This document shows, piece by piece, positions 18,587 through 26,865 of a DNA stretch of 52,296 bases (position 1 is the first letter of the stretch; each line of letters begins with the position of its first letter). The position numbers were made by a program, and so were the translations under genes. Origin of the DNA: Ferrovibrio sp035304305 (GTDB lineage Bacteria > Pseudomonadota > Alphaproteobacteria > Ferrovibrionales > Ferrovibrionaceae); assembly GCF_035304305.1 (NCBI RefSeq), contig NZ_DATGQG010000087.1, positions 1 to 52,296 on the forward strand, given 5' to 3'. The notes under the pieces were generated by a model. That model searched no databases and was not told where the DNA came from. It was given only the letters and a program-made list of their open reading frames with translations.

Positions 18587-19659
18587 CGGAAGCGCTCCGA
18601 CTTGGTATAGGTCTTCTGCCGCTTGAAGGTTGCCTTCTTGTAGAGCGGGAAGAGCGAGAAATAGAGCTTCACCTTGAGCCAGCGGCCGTAGATGCCGAGC
18701 GGCTCGAACAGGATGAAGAAGACCAGGATGACGCCGAACAGGCCCGGCTCGAGGCCCGGCTGGCGGGCGATGTTCTCCGGCAGGTAGTCGCGCAGGATGG
18801 CGATCATCTGCGGCAGGGCGCCGACGAAGATGGCGCCGTAGATCGCGCCGTGGATCGATCCCAGCCCGCCGACCACGACCATCAGCAGCAGCTGGATCGA
18901 GAGCAGGATGTTGAAGGCATCCGGCGCCAGGTAGCCGATCTTGTGGGCGAACAGCGTACCGCCGAAGCCGGTGAAGCCGGCCGAGATGGCAAACGCCAGC
19001 GTCTTGTAGCGCGCGAGGTTGACGCCCATCGACTGCGCGGCGATCTCGGAATCGCGGATCGCGATGAAGGCGCGGCCCGTCGGCGTGCGCAGCAGATTGA
19101 GCGCCACCAGCACCGCGAGCACCGTCGCGCCGAGGCAGAGATAGTAGAACGGCACGTCGTCGGTGATCGCGACGCCGAAGGCCTCCGGCCGCGGCACCGG
19201 GAAGCCGGCGAAGCCGCCGGTGACATCTTCCCAGCGGATCAGGATCTGCTCGATGATGAAGGCGAAGGCCAGCGTGGCAATCGCCAGATAGATGCCGGTG
19301 AGCCGCAGCGCCGGGAAGCCGATCACCGCGCCGATGAAGGCCGACAGCAGGGTCGCCGCCGGCACCGAGATGACGAAGGGCACGCCGAGCTTGAGCAGCA
19401 CGGCATGGGTATAGGCGCCGATGCCGAGGAAGGCGGCATGGCCGAGCGACACCTGGCCGGTATAGCCGACCAGCAGCATCAGGCCGATGCCGACCACCGC
19501 GAGGATCAGCACGTAACTGATCTCGCCGAGCCAGAAATTCTCCAGCACGAAGGGGGCGGCGATGAGAGCCACCATCAGCAGGCCGTACCAGAACCGCGCG
19601 ACATTGTCGGGGAAAAGGTTGATGTCCTGGTTGTAGTCGGTTTTGAAGAGAAAGCGCAT
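18583..19659 (-). CDS. livM: Liv-type ABC transporter permease LivM
   Basis: A 358-residue inner-membrane permease with about nine helices. It contains the LivM motifs GYTGQVSLGHAAFLGIGAY and LRLTGIYLAIATLAFAFI, the EAA-like cytoplasmic loop AIRDSEIAAQSMGVNLARYK, and VVGGLGSIHGAIYGA near the end. The C-terminus adds a basic tail (YKKATFKRQKTYTKSERFR). It is coupled to livG by ATGA overlap and lies 16 bp after livH. Confidence 0.93.
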   Translation of the reverse strand: MRFLFKTDYNQDINLFPDNVARFWYGLLMVALIAAPFVLENFWLGEISYVLILAVVGIGLMLLVGYTGQVSLGHAAFLGIGAYTHAVLLKLGVPFVISVPAATLLSAFIGAVIGFPALRLTGIYLAIATLAFAFIIEQILIRWEDVTGGFAGFPVPRPEAFGVAITDDVPFYYLCLGATVLAVLVALNLLRTPTGRAFIAIRDSEIAAQSMGVNLARYKTLAFAISAGFTGFGGTLFAHKIGYLAPDAFNILLSIQLLLMVVVGGLGSIHGAIYGAIFVGALPQMIAILRDYLPENIARQPGLEPGLFGVILVFFILFEPLGIYGRWLKVKLYFSLFPLYKKATFKRQKTYTKSERFR

Positions 19660-19675
19660 CGGCTACACCGTTTCC

Positions 19676-20548
19676 CTACACACGCTTGCGGCCGATATTG
19701 CCGAACAGCCCCTGCGGACGCAGGAACAGCACGCCCAGGATGACGACATAGGCCGCGACATCCTTGAAGCCCTCGGCGAGATAGACGCCGGAAAACTGTT
19801 CGATCACGCCGATCACCAGACCGCCGATCACCGCGCCCGGGATCGAGCCGAAGCCGCCCAGCACGGCGGCGGCAAAGGCCTTCAGCCCGAGCAGGCCGAT
19901 GGTGACGTCGATGAAGGCAACCGGCGCCAGCAGGATGCCGGCCACCGCGGCGACGCCGGCGGAAATCGCCCAGATCAGCGAGAAGATCATCTTCACCGGG
20001 ATGCCCATGTAATAGGCGGCCAGCTGGTTCTGCGACGCCGCCTGCATGGCGACGCCGATGCGGGTGAAGCGGAAGAAGGCGTAGAGCGCGGCACAGAGGA
20101 TCGCCGTGCCGGCCACGATGGAGGCGTTCACGTCGGCGATGACCAGCCCGCCGGCGCGGATCACGCCGCCGGTGAACGGCGTCTCGAAGCTGCGCGTCTC
20201 GGTGCCCCAGATCATCGAGGCGGCGGCGCGGAAGATGAAGCCGAGCCCGATGGTGAGCATGACGACGGCGAATTGCGGCTGGCCGATCACCTGGCGCAGC
20301 ACCACGGTGTCGAGCAGGTAGCCGAACACGGCCATGAAGAGAACGGCGCCGGCGAAGGCGATCCAGTAATTGAGGCCGAAGCCCTCGATCAGGGTGAAGG
20401 CCACGAAGGCGCCCAGCATCAGCAGGTCGCCCTGGGCGAAGTTCACCATTTCGGTGGCCTTGTAGATGAGCACGAAACCGAGCGCGATCAGGCCGTAGAT
20501 GCAGCCCGCCGCAAGCCCGTTCAGCAACAACTGGACGATTTCAGACAG
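19676..20548 (-). CDS. livH: Liv-type ABC transporter permease LivH (probable CTG start)
   Basis: A permease of about 290 residues with LNGLAAGCIYGLIALGFVLIYKATEMVNFAQGD split over the first helices, the loop GVAMQAASQNQLAAYYMGIPV and the C-terminal VLGGFGSIPGAVIGG, all typical of LivH. The conserved N-terminus S-E-I-V-Q-L-L is encoded upstream of the first TTG (20530), and the only start-like codon is a CTG at 20548 with GGGAGG 5 nt before it. An in-frame stop lies seven codons further up, and no ATG, GTG or TTG intervenes. It is the first gene of the liv operon, reading away from the MBL gene across a 172-bp divergent spacer. Confidence 0.88.
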   Translation of the reverse strand: MSEIVQLLLNGLAAGCIYGLIALGFVLIYKATEMVNFAQGDLLMLGAFVAFTLIEGFGLNYWIAFAGAVLFMAVFGYLLDTVVLRQVIGQPQFAVVMLTIGLGFIFRAAASMIWGTETRSFETPFTGGVIRAGGLVIADVNASIVAGTAILCAALYAFFRFTRIGVAMQAASQNQLAAYYMGIPVKMIFSLIWAISAGVAAVAGILLAPVAFIDVTIGLLGLKAFAAAVLGGFGSIPGAVIGGLVIGVIEQFSGVYLAEGFKDVAAYVVILGVLFLRPQGLFGNIGRKRV

Positions 20549-20720
20549 CTTGTCCTCCCAATTCCCTCAAAGGCGATTCTTGGTGTCGCCATAAAGTGAT
20601 GGCAGATTATGTATGCGGAAACGTCGCGGTCAATGGCTTCGCGCTCGCGTGAACGCTTGTCATCCGAAGCTGCCGCGCAAACTTTACGGTTTACGCAACG
20701 TCAATACTGCAGGAGCCGAG

Positions 20721-21641
20721 ATGGCGATCCCTTTTGTGAAAGAACTCGACTTCGCTTACGGCACCATCGCGCAGTTGAGCCCGCTGGTGCGCCGCGTGAT
20801 CGCCCGCAATCCCTCCGCCTTCACCTTTCACGGCACCGGCACCTATGTCGTCGGCCGGCCGGGCGGCAGGGTTGCCGTGATCGATCCGGGGCCTGACGAC
20901 GATGCGCATATTGACGCACTGCTCGACGCGCTGCGCGGCGACACCGTCAGCCATATCCTGATCACGCACACCCATCGCGACCATTCGCCCGGCGCCGCCC
21001 GGCTGAAGGAAGTGACCGGCGCGCCGACCTATGCCTACGGGCCGCATCCGCTGCCCAGGGGCGGCATCGCCGTGGAGGAAGGCGGCGACCACGATTTCCG
21101 GCCCGACCATCTGCTGGAAGACGGCACCCGGCTGGTGGGCGATGGCTGGACGATGAGCGCGCTGCACACGCCCGGCCATATCTCGAACCATCTCTGCTTC
21201 GCGCTGGAGGAAGAACGGGCGCTGTTCTCGGGCGACCATGTGATGGGCTGGTCCACCACGGTGATCTCGCCGCCCGACGGCAACATGACGGATTACTACA
21301 ACAGCCTGCGCCGGCTGCTGCCGCGCGAGGACCGGCGCTACTACCCGACCCATGGCGCGCCGATCGACGAGCGCACCACCGGCCGCGACCCGCAGCGTTT
21401 CGTCGAGGCCCTGCTGGCGCACCGCATGGGCCGCGAGACGCAGATCATCGACTGCCTCACCCGCAACGGGCCGATGACGATTCCGCAGATGGTGCAGCGC
21501 ATGTATGCCGACGTGCCGTCCTACCTGCACGGCGCCGCCGCGCGCTCGGTGCTGGCGCATCTGATCCACATGGCGGCGGAAGGCCGCGTGAAGGCGGAGG
21601 GCGATGCGGTGGACGAGCGGGCGGTGTATCGCCTCGGATGA
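20721..21641 (+). CDS. MBL-fold metallo-hydrolase with C-terminal winged helix (LACTB2-like)
   Basis: The 306-residue protein has the dinuclear metal motif THTHRDHSPG near residue 82, a following histidine in LHTPGHISNH, the aspartate of FSGDHVMGW and YPTHGAPI. The C-terminal part (RETQIIDCLTRNGPMTIPQMV to LAHLIHMAAEGRV) looks like the winged-helix tail of the LACTB2/BLACT group, some of which are nucleases. The ATG at 20721 has AGGAG 7 nt upstream; the frame is open to 20613 but without family residues. Substrate not predictable. Confidence 0.88.
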   Translation: MAIPFVKELDFAYGTIAQLSPLVRRVIARNPSAFTFHGTGTYVVGRPGGRVAVIDPGPDDDAHIDALLDALRGDTVSHILITHTHRDHSPGAARLKEVTGAPTYAYGPHPLPRGGIAVEEGGDHDFRPDHLLEDGTRLVGDGWTMSALHTPGHISNHLCFALEEERALFSGDHVMGWSTTVISPPDGNMTDYYNSLRRLLPREDRRYYPTHGAPIDERTTGRDPQRFVEALLAHRMGRETQIIDCLTRNGPMTIPQMVQRMYADVPSYLHGAAARSVLAHLIHMAAEGRVKAEGDAVDERAVYRLG

Positions 21642-21653
21642 CGGCGACCGGCC

Positions 21654-22994
21654 TCAGCGCAGGTTGAACATTTCCTGGTGGAAGTGGTCGGGCGGAAAGC
21701 CGCGGGCCGTCATCGCCGTGCGCAGGGCGTCGCCGAAGGCCGGCGGCCCGGCGAACCAGATCGCCGCCGCCTTCCAGTCGGGAATCATCTGTTCCAGCCG
21801 CGCCAGGTCGAGGCGGCCATCCTGCTGCTCGACGAGCAGATGGAAGCGCACGCCGGCTTTTCCCGCCAGCATGCGGATATTGTCGATGAAGGCGGCTGCC
21901 GGCGCCCGCGTCGTGTAGATCAGGTCGACATCCGCATCGAACTGCCGCTCGGCCAGGCCCTGCAGCCCGGCGATGAACGGCGAGATGCCCATGCCGCCGC
22001 CGATCCAGATCTGGCGGCGCCGTTCGCCCTGGAAGTCGAAGCGGCCGTATGGCCCTTCCACGACGACGGTCTGGCCGGGGAAAAGCTGCTGCGGCAGGAC
22101 GCGGGTATAGTCGCCCAGTCCCTTGATGCTGAAGCTCAGCCGGCCGTCGCGGCGCCAGGCGGAGGTCATGGTGAAGGGATGCGCGCCCTCGCCGCCGCCG
22201 AAATCGATGAAGGCGAACTGTCCCGCCTGATGGCCGGGCCAGGCCGTGCTCAGCCGGATGCCGACATCGAGCACCGCGTTGTCGTCGTGATACCGCAGGG
22301 TCTCGATCGCGCCGACCGCCCGGCGGCTCTTGCCGATCCGGTGCAGCAGCGAGATGGCCGCGGCAACCGAACCGGCCGCCATCAGCAGGATCATGATCGG
22401 ACCGAGCGGCGCCGACCAGTAGCTGCGATCCATCAGGATGACCGAGTGGAATACCAGCACGAGATAGAGCGCGGAGAGCAGCCGGTGCGCCGGCAGGAAC
22501 CAGCGGTACGGAAACCGCTTCCACAGCGCCACGACGACCAGCACAAGCAGAAGGTAAAAGGCCCATTCGCCCAGGTCACCGGCGATGTCCCGCCAGTCGC
22601 GGAAGGGATCGAACCCGACCGGCGCGGCGGATGGCGCGGATGATGGACGGGCCGGCCGGGTCAGCCAGCCCTGCCGCACGGCCCAGCGCGGGCCGTTCTC
22701 GAACAGCCAGTGCAGGACCGCGAACAGGGTGCCGGCGATGCCGAGCCATTTGTGCAGGCGATAGAATTTGTCGAGCCCGCCGAGCAGCCTCTCGATCTGC
22801 GCCGGCCGCGCCGCAAGGATCACCGCCACCGACATGCAGCCGATGGCCAGGATGCCGCTGTAGTAGATCAGGCTGCTGCGCAGCCGCCAGAAGCCCGAGG
22901 TCAGCGCGCCTTCGGGCAGGCTCAGCAGCCAGGCCGCGGTCAGCAGGAGCAGAATGGCGGCAAAGACGAATCTGAGGCGGTTGATGACGGACAT
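21654..22994 (-). CDS. Ferric-reductase-like flavocytochrome with FAD/NAD(P)H-binding domain
   Basis: The 446-residue protein has about six N-terminal membrane helices with paired histidines (KFYRLHKWLG, FAVLHWLFE; PAHRLLSALYLVLVFHSVIL) suited to two hemes, as in NOX/FRE-type cytochromes. The cytosolic half has an FAD-binding barrel (GHQAGQFAFIDFGG, HPFTMTS) and a pyridine-nucleotide domain (WIGGGMGISPFIAGL, IYTTRA). The C-terminal F-N-L-R fits this group. It probably moves electrons from NAD(P)H across the inner membrane to an unknown acceptor. It is convergent with the MBL gene, with 12 bp between stops. Confidence 0.85.
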   Translation of the reverse strand: MSVINRLRFVFAAILLLLTAAWLLSLPEGALTSGFWRLRSSLIYYSGILAIGCMSVAVILAARPAQIERLLGGLDKFYRLHKWLGIAGTLFAVLHWLFENGPRWAVRQGWLTRPARPSSAPSAAPVGFDPFRDWRDIAGDLGEWAFYLLLVLVVVALWKRFPYRWFLPAHRLLSALYLVLVFHSVILMDRSYWSAPLGPIMILLMAAGSVAAAISLLHRIGKSRRAVGAIETLRYHDDNAVLDVGIRLSTAWPGHQAGQFAFIDFGGGEGAHPFTMTSAWRRDGRLSFSIKGLGDYTRVLPQQLFPGQTVVVEGPYGRFDFQGERRRQIWIGGGMGISPFIAGLQGLAERQFDADVDLIYTTRAPAAAFIDNIRMLAGKAGVRFHLLVEQQDGRLDLARLEQMIPDWKAAAIWFAGPPAFGDALRTAMTARGFPPDHFHQEMFNLR

Positions 22995-23477
22995 TGCAGA
23001 TCCCGTTGCGGTCCGGCCGGACGGCCCGGCAGCATCGCCGCGCGCGGCCGCGCATTGCTCCGATCAGAGCATCAGCCGGGCTGTCCGGCGTCAAGAATCC
23101 AGCCGCCACTGACAATCAGGCGCAGGAAAATCTGCGCGCGCAGGTCGCTTCCGGTGGGTTCGCTGGTAGTGCCGATCCGGCAAGGTGATGCACGCCGGGC
23201 TGGTTCTTTTTCATCTATCGTTCGTCAATCGCCCGCGATCCTCATCGGAGGGTGGAAACTTGGAGCGGCTTGGCGCGACCACTGTCGCATACTGAGAGCG
23301 CTGACGGATGACTTGACCTTCTTCCTACATTATGTACATATTATGTTCCTATCGGTCAGGCAGCCTTCCCTGCGGTCTGGCCCCCTGCTGTTGAACATCG
23401 TCAATCGGATCAGCGACATACGGGTGTATGCCGGCTTTTGATGCCTCGATGCGCGCGCCCCTGAGCATGCTCTCCGG
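22995..23477. other. Non-coding stretch with no recognisable gene
   Basis: Together with the adjacent repeat this makes a 678-bp gene-free gap. Open frames here lack start signals and family likeness. An AT-rich patch at about 23310-23350 contains the palindrome ATGTACAT and may hold a promoter or regulator site. I see no RNA gene. Confidence 0.5.
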
Positions 23478-23600
23478 CAACGGGACTCAACGGGATTCAA
23501 CAGGACTGAACGGGACTCAACTGGCTCTCAACGGGATTGAACGGGACTGAACTGGCTTCCAACGGGATCGAACTGGCCCCGAACGGGCTCCAACGGGACC
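23478..23600. repeat. Degenerate 10-bp tandem repeat (minisatellite), about 12 units
   Basis: Units read CAACGGGACT, CAACGGGATT, CAACAGGACT, GAACGGGACT and so on, with consensus (C/G)AACGGGA(C/T)T. Units 5, 8 and 10 are 11 bp long and carry TGGC in place of GGGA. The array lies 73-195 bp past the stop of the diguanylate cyclase gene. Stops interrupt it when translated, so a protein-coding role is unlikely. Confidence 0.9.
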
Positions 23601-23672
23601 GGGCAGGTTCAGGACTATCAATGGGTTGGCGTAAAACCGCCGTCGCTGGCGGCCTTCGGAGCCGGTTGTCGC

Positions 23673-24446
23673 TCACGCCCGGGCGGCGCGGCGGGCGAGC
23701 TTGTGGTTGTACATCATCTGGTCGGCGGCAGCCAAAGCGGTGCCGGGATCCTCGCCGGCCTTGAGCGGATAGACACCGTAGGCGGCATCCAGCGGCAGGA
23801 CCTTGCCTTCCCAGTGCAGCGGCCGGCGGTGAATCGCCTCGGCCAGCATGTCGGCCTTCTCGCGCGCCTGCTGCGCGTCCGTCTCGCTCAGGATCACGCC
23901 GTATTCGTCGCCGCCGAGGCGGGCCAGCACGTCCACCTCGCGGGTATTGTCGAGCAGGATCTGCCCGACCTGGATCAGCGCCGCATCGCCCGCCGCATGG
24001 CCATGCTTGTCATTGATCTCCTTCAGGCCGTTGAGGTCGAAATAGATCAGCGCCGAGGGGCGGCCGTAGCGCTCGACATGGGCCATGGCGCGCGACAGCT
24101 CACGCACGAAGGCGCGGCGGTTGTAAAGCGGCGTGAGCGTGTCGCGGTCGGCCAGCCGTTCCAGTTCGGCGAGGCGGTGCCGGGTGCGGTTCAGCTCGTT
24201 GCGCAGCTGGTCCACCTCGCCCATCAGCCGCATGATGGCATCACGCACCCGCGGCGTAAGCTCGGTTTCCGGAATGCCCATGACGGTGGCGGTGGCGGCC
24301 GGCGGGGCAACCGGCGCAGCGGCGGCCGTGCCCTGAGTCGCGGCCACGGGCAGCGGACGCGCGGCGGCACCGCCGGCGCCCACGTTGCCCACAGGCAGGC
24401 TGCCGGATCCCAGGCCGACCGGGCGGCGATCCTCAATCCTGGCCAT
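23673..24446 (-). CDS. Diguanylate cyclase (GGDEF domain) with Ala/Pro-rich N-terminus
   Basis: A 257-residue soluble protein. Residues 1-60 are low-complexity Ala/Pro/Val. A short coiled coil follows (VDQLRNELNRTRHRLAELERL), then a full GGDEF domain starting DTLTPLYNRRAFVREL. The active site reads GGDEY, with Tyr in place of the last Phe, and RxxD (REVD) sits five residues before it, which is the product-inhibition I-site. Mg-binding FDLNGLKEIND is intact, so c-di-GMP synthesis is likely. No sensory domain or membrane span is visible. A weak promoter candidate (TTGATT-N17-GTTAAT) lies about 100 bp upstream. Confidence 0.88.
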   Translation of the reverse strand: MARIEDRRPVGLGSGSLPVGNVGAGGAAARPLPVAATQGTAAAAPVAPPAATATVMGIPETELTPRVRDAIMRLMGEVDQLRNELNRTRHRLAELERLADRDTLTPLYNRRAFVRELSRAMAHVERYGRPSALIYFDLNGLKEINDKHGHAAGDAALIQVGQILLDNTREVDVLARLGGDEYGVILSETDAQQAREKADMLAEAIHRRPLHWEGKVLPLDAAYGVYPLKAGEDPGTALAAADQMMYNHKLARRAARA

Positions 24447-24653
24447 TTCTCATGCCGAACATGGCTCCACCACGACAGGACCGGCGGTCCAGCCGCCGGA
24501 CGCACTCCACCCATTCAGAACCAGTGAAGCCTGCCGACCATTAACAAATCATGGTGCTGGCGAATCAAGCGGCAAATTGCCCCGCCGGCGTTACAGTTCG
24601 ATAAGCAGTGCGGCGGAGCCGTCCGCGAGCCGATTTAACCGGCCGGGGGCCGC

Positions 24654-24681
24654 TTTACAGGCGGGACCCGCTCCCTATAAT
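24654..24681 (+). promoter_or_regulatory. Sigma70-type promoter of purEK
   Basis: TTTACA (24654-24659) and a perfect TATAAT (24676-24681) are spaced by 16 bp and lie 29 bp before the purE start. No purine riboswitch-like structure is seen in the short leader. Confidence 0.7.
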
Positions 24682-24710
24682 CCGCGCCTTTCCGCGACAG
24701 GAGCATGCAG

Positions 24711-25211
24711 ATGGCGTCCCGTAAATCGCCTCTCGTCGGCATCATTATGGGCAGCCAGTCCGACTGGGCCACCATGCAGCATGCCGCCGAGATTCTGGCA
24801 GCGCTGAAGATCCCGGCCGAGCACCGCATCGTTTCGGCCCATCGCACGCCGAAGCGGCTCTACGATTATGCCACCACGGCAGCGGAGCGCGGCATCAAGG
24901 TGATCATCGCCGGCGCCGGCGGCGCCGCCCATCTGCCGGGCATGGCGGCCGCCATGACGCATCTGCCGGTGCTCGGCGTGCCGGTGGAAAGCCGCGCCCT
25001 CAAGGGCCTCGACTCGCTGCTCTCCATCCAGCAGATGCCCGGCGGCGTGCCGGTCGGCGCGCTGGCCGTCGGCAAGCCCGGGGCGATCAATGCCGCCCTG
25101 CTCGCCGCCAGCATCCTGGCGCTGAACGACCCCGCCCTGTCGAAGCGCCTGCAGGCCTGGCGGGCGAAGCAGACGAAATCCGTCAAGCTGCAGCCCGTCA
25201 GCGGAAAATGA
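24711..25211 (+). CDS. purE: 5-(carboxyamino)imidazole ribonucleotide mutase (N5-CAIR mutase)
   Basis: PurE class I converts N5-CAIR to CAIR in purine synthesis. Motifs: GIIMGSQSDWATMQHA (phosphate-binding), SAHRTPKRLYDYA, IAGAGGAAHLPGM and PVLGVPVESRALKGLDSLLSI split across the chain, and MPGGVPVGALAVGKPGA. Of two in-frame ATGs, 24711 is preferred: AGGAG lies 7 nt before it but only 1 nt before the ATG at 24705. That gives 166 residues. It overlaps purK by 4 bp, and the two products act in sequence. Confidence 0.96.
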   Translation: MASRKSPLVGIIMGSQSDWATMQHAAEILAALKIPAEHRIVSAHRTPKRLYDYATTAAERGIKVIIAGAGGAAHLPGMAAAMTHLPVLGVPVESRALKGLDSLLSIQQMPGGVPVGALAVGKPGAINAALLAASILALNDPALSKRLQAWRAKQTKSVKLQPVSGK

Positions 25212-26308
25212 CCATGACGCCGATCGCGCCCGGCTCGATGATCGGCATTCTCGGCGGCGGCCAGCTCGGCCGCATGCTGGCGATCGCGGCGGCCAGGCTC
25301 GGCTATCACTGCCACATTTTCGCGCCCGATGCCGATCCGCCGGCAGCCGAAGTCTCGGCGCGCTGCACCCGGGCCGAATATACCGATGCCGCCGCCATGG
25401 CGGCCTTCGCGGCCTCCTGCGCCGTGGTGACCTACGAGTTCGAGAACATCCCGGTCGAGCCGGTGGCGGCGGTCGCGCGCACTGCGCTGGTGCGGCCGGG
25501 CGTCGAGACGCTGCGCATCACCCAGGACCGGCTGCTGGAAAAGACCTTCTGCAACGAGCGCGGCATCGGCACCGCGCCGTTCCGCGCCGTCGGCTCGCCC
25601 GCAGATCTGCAGGCGGCGATCGCCGACCTCGGCCTGCCGCTGGTGCTGAAGACGCGGCGCATGGGCTATGACGGCAAGGGCCAGGTGAAGATCGAGCGCG
25701 CCGACCAGGCGGCCGAGGCTTTCGCGTCGCTGAAGTCGGATGCACTGATCGCGGAAGGGTTCGTGGCCTTCCGCCGCGAACTGTCGGTCGTGCTGGCGCG
25801 CGGCACCGATGGCCGCATCGTTTCCTGGGGCCCGGTGGAGAATATCCATCGCAACCACATCCTGTGGCGCACCCTCGCGCCTGCGGTGATGGAACCGGCG
25901 CAGCGCGAGGCGGCCGAGCGGATCGCGGCCACGCTGGCGGAAGGCCTGGACTATGTCGGCGTGCTGGCGGTCGAGCTGTTCGACTGCGGCGACCGCATTC
26001 TGGTCAACGAGATGGCGCCGCGGGTGCACAATTCCGGCCACTGGACGCTGGATGCCGCCGTCACTTCGCAGTTCGAGCAGCATATCCGCGCCATCTGCGG
26101 CCTGCCGCTGGGCAGCGGCGACCGGCTCTGCGACGCCGTGATGGAGAACCTGATTGGCGACGAGATCGGCACCTGGCCCGCCCTGCTGGCCGAACCGGAC
26201 GCCAAGCTGCATCTCTACGGCAAGGCCGAAGCGCGGCCCGGCCGCAAGATGGGCCATGTCACCCGGCTCTCGCCGGCGGGTCGCCCCGGGACGCTCAGCC
26301 GGGAGTAA
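25208..26308 (+). CDS. purK: 5-(carboxyamino)imidazole ribonucleotide synthase
   Basis: This ATP-grasp enzyme makes N5-CAIR from AIR, bicarbonate and ATP. It has 366 residues with IGILGGGQLGRMLAIAAARLG near the N-terminus, TYEFENIPVEP, LKTRRMGYDGKGQ (ATP-grasp loop), ENIHRNHIL and NEMAPRVHNSGHWT split by normal spacing, and ends HVTRLSP. The ATGA overlap with purE supports coupled synthesis of PurE and PurK. Confidence 0.96.
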   Translation: MTMTPIAPGSMIGILGGGQLGRMLAIAAARLGYHCHIFAPDADPPAAEVSARCTRAEYTDAAAMAAFAASCAVVTYEFENIPVEPVAAVARTALVRPGVETLRITQDRLLEKTFCNERGIGTAPFRAVGSPADLQAAIADLGLPLVLKTRRMGYDGKGQVKIERADQAAEAFASLKSDALIAEGFVAFRRELSVVLARGTDGRIVSWGPVENIHRNHILWRTLAPAVMEPAQREAAERIAATLAEGLDYVGVLAVELFDCGDRILVNEMAPRVHNSGHWTLDAAVTSQFEQHIRAICGLPLGSGDRLCDAVMENLIGDEIGTWPALLAEPDAKLHLYGKAEARPGRKMGHVTRLSPAGRPGTLSRE

Positions 26309-26330
26309 GGGTTTATTCACCCTGTTCCGC

Positions 26331-26359
26331 TTGGCGGCAAACGGCGCCTGTCCTATACT
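26331..26359 (+). promoter_or_regulatory. Sigma70-type promoter of the Pro/Gln-rich gene
   Basis: TTGGCG (26331-26336) and TATACT (26354-26359) have an ideal 17-bp spacer and lie about 92 bp before the start codon. Confidence 0.6.
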
Positions 26360-26451
26360 CGGTCACAGAATAATCACCGCGTCCCGCCGAGAATGACGGG
26401 TCCTGCCGGCACCGGCCAGAAGGCTGCGGGCTGCCGGGCGGAGCGAGCCTC

Positions 26452-26856
26452 ATGGCCCTGATCGACAGCGTTTCCTCTGCCGGCGCCGCCGCGCTGCAGC
26501 CCTTCCAGCCGCGCTCCCTGCAGGGCGATACCGGCACCGACAATCCGTCCGTGCAGCAGTTCCAGCAGCAGCTGCAGACCCCGCCCGCGATACAGCCGGG
26601 CGCAACCCAGACGCCGGGCGCGGTGCAGCAGCCCGAGCCGCCGCAGAATCCGCCGCCGCCCCAGCCGGTCACGGGCAATGCACCGGGCAGCAACGCCCAG
26701 TCGCTGAGCGAGATCCTGCGTGAGGCCAGCGAGCGGCAGGCGGCGAATAACGAGCCGTCCTCCTCGCCTTCGGCAGTGAACTACAACGCCAACGGCACGC
26801 CCAACGCGGCGCAGCGCCCGACCCAGGCGGGCCAGCTCGTCAGCCTGTCGGTCTGA
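26452..26856 (+). CDS. Hypothetical Pro/Gln/Asn-rich protein
   Basis: The 134-residue product is not recognised. It has no membrane span or signal peptide. Residues 35-75 are Pro/Gln-rich (QQFQQQLQ, then runs such as PPQNPPPPQP) and the C-terminal half is rich in Asn, Ser and Ala; the whole is probably disordered. A short helical patch (SLSEILREASERQ) may be a binding motif. Translation is supported by GGAG 8 nt before the ATG and a good promoter upstream. GC-rich third positions fit a real gene. Confidence 0.65.
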   Translation: MALIDSVSSAGAAALQPFQPRSLQGDTGTDNPSVQQFQQQLQTPPAIQPGATQTPGAVQQPEPPQNPPPPQPVTGNAPGSNAQSLSEILREASERQAANNEPSSSPSAVNYNANGTPNAAQRPTQAGQLVSLSV

Positions 26857-26865
26857 GGTTTCTTC

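Noticed and set aside
23320..23441. AT-rich patch and 32-codon frame starting at 23343
   Set aside because: No ribosome-binding site and no similarity; left as possible regulatory DNA only.
23478..23600. Repeat array as a CRISPR
   Set aside because: Units are 10-11 bp with no spacers, and no cas gene is in the window.
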